This document shows positions 1 to 5,033 of a stretch of 5,033 nucleotides of DNA, piece after piece (the first letter of the stretch is position 1; each line of letters begins with the position of its first letter). Source of the stretch: an uncultured Bacilli bacterium. GTDB taxonomy: Bacteria > Bacillota_I > Bacilli_A > RFN20 > CAG-826. The DNA is taken from assembly GCA_934162685.1 (NCBI GenBank), contig CAKPJO010000121.1:1-5033 (forward strand), read 5' to 3'. The position numbers and the translations under genes are program-made. The notes under the pieces are model-generated. The model saw nothing but the letters and a program-made list of their open reading frames with translations, did not search any database and was not told where the DNA came from.

Positions 1-2
1 GT

Positions 3-2612
3 ATATACGGCTACATTGTTGAAAAAGCTGAATTACAAGTTGAATTAAATCGTCTTAATTCTTATGAAGCATCTATTAGTAAAGCTCAAACACGTCTTTT
101 AGAAATTGAAGGCGAGTTATCTGATATTGATGTAAATATTGCAGAATTGAATCGTCGTAAAACTCATTTAATTCAAGATAAAGCAAGCAATGATACATAT
201 CGTCTTACTGATGAATTAAACGAACAAAGAAAAGCCGAAGTTGAAAAATTAGCTAAATTAAATCGTGAATCTGAAACAGTTAGAACCAACTTAGAAAAAT
301 ATGCTACTTCATTTATTGATGTTGCTTCTAAGATAGTAGAAAAATTATCAAATTTCCAATCTGATTTAATTGGTGATGATCGTGGATATGAATTTAGTGA
401 TTTATTAGCTGCTGCAACTCGTGTTGTTGAAACATCAACTAATCTTAAAGATAATGAATTAAATAATATTGAAACTCTTTCAGTAGAAACATTGAAAGAG
501 TGGCGTGATTCTTTAGCAACATTTAAGCAATTAGTATCTGCTATGGCAGTATCATTAGGACGTACAATTACTAATTATGATAAAGAAACCGCTAATCTTC
601 GCCAACAAGAAGCTGAAATGCGTAATGGTGGAAAGATGTATGATCGTAATTTAACATTAATCAAAAATGAGTTACAACGTATATTAACGGAACGTCATAA
701 TAAACCTATCATTGTGTCTTTATTTGCTGATTTAATTGATATTAAATCACCAAAGTGGGTTAATGCGATAGAAGGATATTTATATAATCAAAAATTTAAT
801 TTATTTGTTGAAAATAAATATTATCTTGAAGCTTATGATATTTTACGTGAATTATTAGCAAGAAACCATTTCTATGGCACAACATTAGTTGACCAAGAAA
901 AGATTATTGAACGTAATTATAGTTGTGAAAAAGGCTCATTAGCAGAAGAAATTTCTACTGACCATGAAGGAGCAAGGCATTATACTAATTTCTTAATTGG
1001 TAGATTAAAGAAATGTCGCAATGCCCAAGAAGCACGTGAGTCTTTAAATGGTATAACACCAGAATGTGATTTATATCGTAACTTTGCTATGGGAAAACTA
1101 AACCCTCGCTTATACGCTACAACATATATTGGAAGAAGTGTTGGCGAAGCACAAATTGCTTTAAAACGTGCAGAAATTGATAAAAACAATAAAATTGTTA
1201 GTGTGCTTAAGGATTTACATCGTGATATCGCTGAAGCCTCAACTTTAGAAATTATTAATACTAACGAAATTGCCACAACTATTTCGTTAATTGAAGGCAT
1301 TTGCCAAATTGAAGGTATCAAACAAACAATTAGTTATTTAGATGAAGAATTATCTAAACACGATATTACACAAATTGAAAGTTTTGATCGTCGTATTAAA
1401 GATATTGAAGATGATATCAAAAATCTTGAAAACGAAAAAACAACTTTATTTGAAGAAAAAGGTCGTTTAAACAATCAAATCATCAACTATCGTGATGAAA
1501 AGATTCCAGAAACCAAGAAACATTTAAAAGAAAGACAAGAACATTTGGATAATAACTATGATCCATTTATCGTTGCTGAGGAAGCTGAACCATTATTTAA
1601 CCAAATGTTAGTGGAAAATAAAACACCAGTTGATATTATTACAGAATGTAATACAAAGTATTCACAAGCTCAATATAAGTCACAAGCTTTCTTTAGTAAT
1701 GTAACTAAGTTACGTCGTGAATACGTAAAAGATTACCATTTATCCTATGATACAAATCAAACTGATAATGATGCTTATGATAAAGAATTAGTGGATATGC
1801 GTGATGTCAAATTACCACAATATCATGAAGCAATTACTGATGCTTATAATAAGGCTACTAAACAATTTAAAGATGACTTTATTTCTAGACTTCGTTCCGC
1901 AATCGAAGGAGTCGAAATTCAAATTGAAGATTTAAATCAAGCTTTATCACAATCAGTATTTGGTAATGATACATATCGTTTTACTTGTCGCCCAAGTCAA
2001 CTATATCATCGTTACTATGATATGATTAAAGATGATTTGTTACTTCAAGTAGGAGAAGATGAATCAGCATTTATTGAAAAATACTCAGAAGTTATGAATG
2101 ATTTATTCCGTCAAATTGTTGATGTTGGCACTAACGGAGATCGTTCTGCTGCACTTGCTGCTAACGTAGCTAAGTTTACAGATTATCGTTCTTATCTAGA
2201 CTTTGACTTAATCGTTACAAATAAAGAAGGACAAGAACAACGTTTATCACGCATGATGAAGAAAAAATCCGGTGGTGAAACACAAACTCCTTTCTATATT
2301 GCTGTCCTTGCATCATTTGCTCAATTATATCGCGTTAATGATGAAGGAGAACTTGGAAATACCACTAGATTAATTATATTTGATGAAGCGTTCTCTAAGA
2401 TGGACCGCAAACGTATTTCTGAATCAGTACGTTTATTAAGAAAATTTGGTTTGCAAGCTATCTTATCTGCACCATCTGACAAGATTGCTGATATTTCTGA
2501 ATTAGTTGATGAAACATTAGTTGTATTACATGATAAGAATACTTCAAGAGTTCGCTTATATGCTGAAGAAGATAAATTATCACTTAATACCAAAAAAGAG
2601 ATTAAATTATAA
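3..2612 (+). CDS. SMC-like ATPase of the MukB/MksB/JetC (Wadjet-type) family, 5' end outside window
   Basis: This is the C-terminal 869 residues of a condensin-like ATPase, expected to act with a kleisin and a KITE subunit on DNA, either in chromosome organisation (MksBEF) or plasmid defence (Wadjet JetABC). The frame is open from base 3 with no stop, and residues before the TTG at 147 continue the same charged coiled coil, so that TTG is not the start. Residue numbers count from base 3. Layout: coiled coil about 1-230; a globular hinge-like region about 233-383 (motifs SPKWVNAIEGYL, GSLAEE, GITPECDLY, YIGRS); a second coil about 385-640; a conserved block around FGNDTYRF (about 654); then ABC signature KKKSGGETQ (Ser at 756), Walker B LIIFDEA (790-796) and D-loop SKMD (798-801). 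The usual switch histidine is replaced by ILSAPSD (820-826). The N-terminal Walker A lies outside. SbcC/Rad50 is less likely because there is no zinc-hook CxxC. The family call is firm; Wadjet versus housekeeping is undecided. Confidence 0.85.
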   Translation: MYGYIVEKAELQVELNRLNSYEASISKAQTRLLEIEGELSDIDVNIAELNRRKTHLIQDKASNDTYRLTDELNEQRKAEVEKLAKLNRESETVRTNLEKYATSFIDVASKIVEKLSNFQSDLIGDDRGYEFSDLLAAATRVVETSTNLKDNELNNIETLSVETLKEWRDSLATFKQLVSAMAVSLGRTITNYDKETANLRQQEAEMRNGGKMYDRNLTLIKNELQRILTERHNKPIIVSLFADLIDIKSPKWVNAIEGYLYNQKFNLFVENKYYLEAYDILRELLARNHFYGTTLVDQEKIIERNYSCEKGSLAEEISTDHEGARHYTNFLIGRLKKCRNAQEARESLNGITPECDLYRNFAMGKLNPRLYATTYIGRSVGEAQIALKRAEIDKNNKIVSVLKDLHRDIAEASTLEIINTNEIATTISLIEGICQIEGIKQTISYLDEELSKHDITQIESFDRRIKDIEDDIKNLENEKTTLFEEKGRLNNQIINYRDEKIPETKKHLKERQEHLDNNYDPFIVAEEAEPLFNQMLVENKTPVDIITECNTKYSQAQYKSQAFFSNVTKLRREYVKDYHLSYDTNQTDNDAYDKELVDMRDVKLPQYHEAITDAYNKATKQFKDDFISRLRSAIEGVEIQIEDLNQALSQSVFGNDTYRFTCRPSQLYHRYYDMIKDDLLLQVGEDESAFIEKYSEVMNDLFRQIVDVGTNGDRSAALAANVAKFTDYRSYLDFDLIVTNKEGQEQRLSRMMKKKSGGETQTPFYIAVLASFAQLYRVNDEGELGNTTRLIIFDEAFSKMDRKRISESVRLLRKFGLQAILSAPSDKIADISELVDETLVVLHDKNTSRVRLYAEEDKLSLNTKKEIKL

Positions 2613-2613
2613 T
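2584..2613 (+). promoter_or_regulatory. Possible sigma-A promoter at the end of the SMC gene
   Basis: TTAATA at 2584-2589 matches four of six bases of the -35 consensus, and TATAAT at 2608-2613 is a perfect -10, with an 18-base spacer. The -10 covers the stop codon of the SMC gene. Transcription would begin near 2620, inside the left arm of the following hairpin, and could serve the membrane protein gene and glgCD. In DNA this AT-rich a TATAAT arises often by chance and there is no extended -10, so this is a suggestion only. Confidence 0.35.
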
Positions 2614-2616
2614 TTT

Positions 2617-2646
2617 AATAGACCAGAATAGTCGCTGGTCTATTTT
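2617..2646 (+). terminator. Rho-independent terminator after the SMC ATPase gene
   Basis: A perfect 10-bp inverted repeat, AATAGACCAG (2617-2626) and CTGGTCTATT (2635-2644), encloses an 8-base loop. The right arm runs into TTTT (2643-2646) and then GTGTT. It starts 4 bases after the SMC stop codon, where a terminator would be expected. The U-tract is short and the stem has only four G-C pairs, so termination may be partial and some read-through into the next gene is plausible. Confidence 0.75.
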
Positions 2647-2654
2647 GTGTTATG

Positions 2655-2660
2655 AAAGGA
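2655..2660 (+). promoter_or_regulatory. Ribosome binding site deciding the start at 2666
   Basis: AAAGGA lies 5 bases before the ATG at 2666. It rules out the in-frame TTG at 2645, which lies in the tail of the terminator and has no ribosome binding site of its own. Confidence 0.7.
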
Positions 2661-2665
2661 TTAAT

Positions 2666-3571
2666 ATGGAGTTAAGTTACGCAAGTAAAAAAATAAAATC
2701 AAAAAAAATATTGAATGTTTTTAAATTGATTTTTGTGGTTTTACTAGATTTTATAATAGTAAGCGCAATATATATACTTTTTTACTTGCTTATTAATCCT
2801 TATGTAAAATTAATTGTCGATAATAATTCATTGTTAGTATCAATATTAATTGCTTTGTTAGTAGCGGTTATATCATCGATTATCGCTGTGTTTGTTAAAG
2901 CTTATAAATTAAATAAAGAATATTTAAGCTTTTATAACAAATTATTAAAAGAAGAAGCAATGCTTGATGGATTAGCGCTTTTTGAAAATAAAATGCCGTT
3001 TAATGATGTTGAAAAAAAGATAATTGAGGATTATGTTGGTGTAAATAATCTTATAATTAAAAATGGATTAACACAAACTAGTTCAACAGCTTATTTCGAT
3101 ATTTATCAAACTTATTACGGAAACCATAGTCCTGCTGTATTGATAAAAACAAAAATTGCGTTCATAATTAAAGGGATGATAATCATTCGCGATGATAATC
3201 GTAAGGGACTACTATCCTATGAAGATGTTTCTTTAAAACAATATGGTTTTGGAACAAGTGATGGCTTTGCCACTAATAATGGTTTTGCTATCTATACAAC
3301 AATAGGCAATAAGATTTATAATTATATTGAAAAAGGAATGGTGGAGCAATTAATAGAATTTGGAAAATTTGTAAGATCTCCATTGACGTTAACCTTATTT
3401 GATGACAATTTATTTATATTTATTGATGGTTGGAAACTTAATATTGAAAAATCACTTTTCAATAAAGAAGGTATCGCTATCATAGATGCTCAAATAGAGG
3501 CATTAAAAAAATTACAAAATTACATTGAAAATATGACATTACTTATAAAAACTAACAGGGAGGAATGGTAA
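2666..3571 (+). CDS. Membrane protein of unknown function, two N-terminal helices, DUF3137-like
   Basis: The product has 301 residues and no assigned function. A lysine-rich N-terminus (K8-K14) precedes a hydrophobic helix at about 20-43; a second follows at about 56-77, then positive residues K78, K81 and K84. Both ends are therefore probably cytoplasmic, with a short outside loop. Residues 80-301 form a soluble mixed alpha/beta domain containing no catalytic motif I recognise. The order of parts, and the stretch from NGFAIYTTIGNKIYNYIE through LTLTLFDDNLFIFIDGWK to KSLF, resemble the C-terminal half of DUF3137 proteins; this is from memory and remote. The start is ATG 2666, supported by AAAGGA. 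The stop lies 2 bases before glgC, and the glgC ribosome binding site sits inside the last codons, so the two genes are probably co-transcribed and translationally linked. About half its isoleucines use ATA, unlike the neighbouring genes. The gene is real; the family call is tentative. Confidence 0.8.
   Translation: MELSYASKKIKSKKILNVFKLIFVVLLDFIIVSAIYILFYLLINPYVKLIVDNNSLLVSILIALLVAVISSIIAVFVKAYKLNKEYLSFYNKLLKEEAMLDGLALFENKMPFNDVEKKIIEDYVGVNNLIIKNGLTQTSSTAYFDIYQTYYGNHSPAVLIKTKIAFIIKGMIIIRDDNRKGLLSYEDVSLKQYGFGTSDGFATNNGFAIYTTIGNKIYNYIEKGMVEQLIEFGKFVRSPLTLTLFDDNLFIFIDGWKLNIEKSLFNKEGIAIIDAQIEALKKLQNYIENMTLLIKTNREEW
3557..3563 (+). promoter_or_regulatory. Ribosome binding site deciding the glgC start
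   Basis: AGGGAGG lies only 1 base before the ATG at 3565 but 10 bases before the ATG at 3574. The first spacing is too short for initiation, so 3574 is the start. It lies within the last codons of the preceding membrane protein gene. Confidence 0.75.
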
Positions 3572-3573
3572 GT

Positions 3574-4692
3574 ATGGCAAAACAAATCGTGGCAATGATT
3601 CTTGCTGGCGGCAAAGGAACACGTTTAGAAGCTTTAACTAAAAAAGTGGCTAAACCAGCAGTTTATTATGGAGGAAGATATCGTATTATTGACTTCCCAT
3701 TATCGAACTGTGCTAATTCAGGAATTGATACCGTTGGTGTATTAACACAATATGAATCAGTTGCACTTAATAATTACATCGGTAATGGTGAGAAATGGGG
3801 ATTAGATGGTGTAAGATCTTTAGCGTCAATTTTGCCACCTCGTCAAACCGAAGAAGGAGCAAATTGGTATCGTGGCACTGCTGATGCAATCGCACAAAAC
3901 ATTGATTTCTTGGATTCTGTATCTCCAAAATACGTACTAATTTTATCAGGTGACCATATTTATAAAATGAATTATCACCAAATGTTGACAGATCACATTA
4001 AAAACAAAGCTGATGCCACTATTGCGGTATTAAATGTTTCTTTAAAAGAAGCATCACGTTTTGGTATTATGAATGTTAATGATGATATGTCAATTTATGA
4101 ATTTGAAGAAAAACCAAAAAATCCAAAATCAACTTTAGCATCAATGGGTATTTATATCTTTACGTATGATGTACTTCGTAGTGCATTGATTAAGGATATG
4201 AAAAATGATGAATCTGATCATGACTTTGGTAAAAATATTATTCCATATTTAATTAATAAAAACAAGCGTGTATTTGCTTATCGCTTTAATGGTTATTGGA
4301 AAGATGTAGGCACTATTGAGTCATTATGGCAAGCTAATATGGATTTATTAGATGATAATAATGATGTTGATTTATATAATGCTTCAGAAGAAATGAAAAT
4401 ATTCTCAGAAGATACTAAATCAGTACCGCAATACGTTGGTAAAAAAGCAATTGTTAAGAATTCTTTATTAAACCAAGGTTCCGTTGTGTTAGGTCATGTT
4501 GAACACAGTATTATCTCTAATGAAGCTTTAATTGAAGAAGGCGCAATTGTTCGTGATTGTGTTGTTATGCCAGGCGCAATTGTTCGTGAAGGTGCCGAAG
4601 TATATAAAGCTATTATTGGTGATCACGAAGTAATTGAAAAAGGTACAATTATCAATAAAGATGAAAAAGAAATTGTACTTATTAAAAAATAG
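3574..4692 (+). CDS. glgC: Glucose-1-phosphate adenylyltransferase (ADP-glucose pyrophosphorylase), GlgC
   Basis: GlgC makes ADP-glucose and pyrophosphate from ATP and glucose-1-phosphate, the first committed step of bacterial glycogen synthesis in the cytoplasm. The 372-residue length fits Firmicute GlgC. The nucleotidyltransferase domain fills about 1-245: LAGGKGTRL (10-18), the KPAVYYGGRYRIIDFPLSN block (27-45), WYRGTADAI (98-106), LSGDHIYKMNY (124-134) with D127 at the expected catalytic/metal position, FEEKP (177-181) with K180 at the glucose-1-phosphate lysine, and WKDVGT near 245. A left-handed beta-helix with hexapeptide-like repeats fills about 280-372. All key motifs are intact, so it should be active. 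I chose ATG 3574 (MAKQIVAMILAGG) because it suits the ribosome binding site and family N-termini; ATG 3565 would add three residues. It lies 2 bases after the membrane protein gene and 10 bases before glgD. Its codon use is regular, with one ATA among 36 isoleucines, as expected of a well expressed gene. Confidence 0.97.
   Translation: MAKQIVAMILAGGKGTRLEALTKKVAKPAVYYGGRYRIIDFPLSNCANSGIDTVGVLTQYESVALNNYIGNGEKWGLDGVRSLASILPPRQTEEGANWYRGTADAIAQNIDFLDSVSPKYVLILSGDHIYKMNYHQMLTDHIKNKADATIAVLNVSLKEASRFGIMNVNDDMSIYEFEEKPKNPKSTLASMGIYIFTYDVLRSALIKDMKNDESDHDFGKNIIPYLINKNKRVFAYRFNGYWKDVGTIESLWQANMDLLDDNNDVDLYNASEEMKIFSEDTKSVPQYVGKKAIVKNSLLNQGSVVLGHVEHSIISNEALIEEGAIVRDCVVMPGAIVREGAEVYKAIIGDHEVIEKGTIINKDEKEIVLIKK
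4539..4589 (+). repeat. 18-bp direct repeat inside glgC beta-helix
   Basis: The same 18 bases (AGGCGCAATTGTTCGTGA) occur at 4539-4556 and 4572-4589, 33 bases (11 codons) apart and in the same frame. Both encode GAIVR followed by an acidic residue. They are successive turns of the GlgC C-terminal beta-helix, so this is coding structure, not a mobile or regulatory repeat. Confidence 0.8.
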
Positions 4693-4696
4693 GAGG
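4691..4696 (+). promoter_or_regulatory. Ribosome binding site of glgD, overlapping the glgC stop
   Basis: AGGAGG at 4691-4696 shares two bases with the TAG stop of glgC and lies 6 bases before the ATG at 4703. It fixes the glgD start and suggests that translation of the two subunits is coupled. Confidence 0.85.
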
Positions 4697-4702
4697 TAAC
4701 TT

Positions 4703-5033
4703 ATGTATAAAGTATTAGGTTATTGTAATTTACACCATTCACCAGAATTAGGCGAACTAACAGAAAGTCGTTCTATTGCATCAACTCCATTTTTAGGAAG
4801 ATATGCATTTATTGATTTTACTTTATCTAACTTTACCAATTCAGGTATTGATATGGTTGGTATCTTAGTAAAAGAACATCAACGTTCTTTAGTAAAACAC
4901 TTAGGTAACGCTAATGTATGGAATATTAATACTAAATTAGGTATAAATACTATTTTATATAATGAAAATGAAGCAAGAAACCCATTATATAATCATGATG
5001 TTAATAATATTAAAGAAAATGACTGGTTATTAC
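4703..5033 (+). CDS. glgD: Glucose-1-phosphate adenylyltransferase regulatory subunit GlgD, 3' end outside window
   Basis: The first 110 codons of a GlgC paralogue run off the right edge with no stop. GlgD joins GlgC in mixed tetramers in Firmicutes and raises its activity, while being little active or inactive itself. The protein begins MYKVLGYCNLHHSPELGELT and carries RSIASTPFLGRYAFIDFTLSN (23-43) followed by NSGID, aligning with KPAVYYGGRYRIIDFPLSN of the upstream GlgC. Where GlgC has the nucleotide-binding GGKGTR loop, this protein has the unrelated HHSPELGEL, and the second arginine of GRYR is alanine here (GRYA). Both changes are typical of GlgD and point to a regulatory role. The start is fixed by AGGAGG 6 bases upstream. 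It follows glgC by 10 bases in the same operon. The catalytic aspartate region lies outside the window. A second GlgC is unlikely given the lost loop. Confidence 0.93.
   Translation, partial: MYKVLGYCNLHHSPELGELTESRSIASTPFLGRYAFIDFTLSNFTNSGIDMVGILVKEHQRSLVKHLGNANVWNINTKLGINTILYNENEARNPLYNHDVNNIKENDWLL

Noticed and set aside
147..149. TTG as the start codon of the SMC ATPase
   Set aside because: The frame is open upstream to base 3 with continuous coiled-coil sequence, no ribosome binding site precedes this TTG, and a family member needs an N-terminal Walker A domain that must lie further left.
980..1321. 113-codon open frame on the minus strand
   Set aside because: It lies wholly inside the SMC coding region, shows no recognisable domain and has no supporting ribosome binding site; it is a shadow of the real gene.
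2321..2593. 90-codon open frame on the minus strand
   Set aside because: It is antisense to the conserved Walker B and C-terminal part of the SMC gene and has no family resemblance.
3..2612. SbcC/Rad50 exonuclease subunit as the identity of the SMC-like gene
   Set aside because: No CxxC zinc hook is present at the centre of the coil; instead there is a globular hinge with the WVNAIEGYL and TPECDLY motifs, and the SGGETQTPFYIAVLASF segment fits MukB/JetC-like proteins better.
2645..2665. TTG start adding seven residues to the membrane protein
   Set aside because: It begins inside the terminator tail and lacks a ribosome binding site, while ATG 2666 has AAAGGA at good spacing.
3520..3549. Possible promoter for glgC inside the end of the membrane protein gene (TATAAA at 3544-3549)
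   Set aside because: The -35 at 18 bases (TTACAT) is very poor, and the better TTGAAA at 3525-3530 gives a spacer of only 13 bases; such matches are common in DNA this AT-rich.
3565..3573. Upstream ATG for glgC overlapping the previous stop codon
   Set aside because: It is 1 base from the ribosome binding site, too close for initiation, and family N-termini fit the ATG at 3574.

Overview
The window comes from an AT-rich, low-GC bacterium, most likely a Firmicute or a close Mollicute-type relative (the Erysipelotrichia / RF39 area is a guess from composition and gene style). All genes lie on the + strand, ribosome binding sites are strong AGGAGG types, arginine is mostly CGT, tryptophan is TGG, and no TGA is read through inside a gene, so the ordinary bacterial code fits and the Mycoplasma code is not needed. 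No RNA gene, CRISPR array, insertion sequence or origin was seen.

The left half (to 2612) is the C-terminal 869 residues of a large SMC-like ATPase of the MukB / MksB / JetC (Wadjet) type. The reading frame is open to the left edge, so the gene begins outside the window and its Walker A is not visible. It ends with an ABC signature, Walker B and D-loop, and is followed at once by a hairpin terminator. No JetD nuclease gene follows it. A possible promoter (perfect TATAAT) straddles its stop codon.

The right half looks like a second transcription unit: a two-helix membrane protein of unknown function (2666-3571, weak resemblance to the DUF3137 family), then 2 bases later glgC (3574-4692), then after a 10-base gap glgD, cut by the right edge (4703-5033). 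GlgC makes ADP-glucose for glycogen synthesis and GlgD is the regulatory paralogue that pairs with it in Firmicutes. The remaining glycogen genes, if clustered, would lie to the right.

The points of most interest are the SMC ATPase with no nuclease gene beside it on the visible side, the unknown membrane protein tightly linked to glgCD with a codon usage quite unlike its neighbours, and the overlapping promoter/terminator arrangement between the two units. I did not find convincing evidence of a wholly new system.
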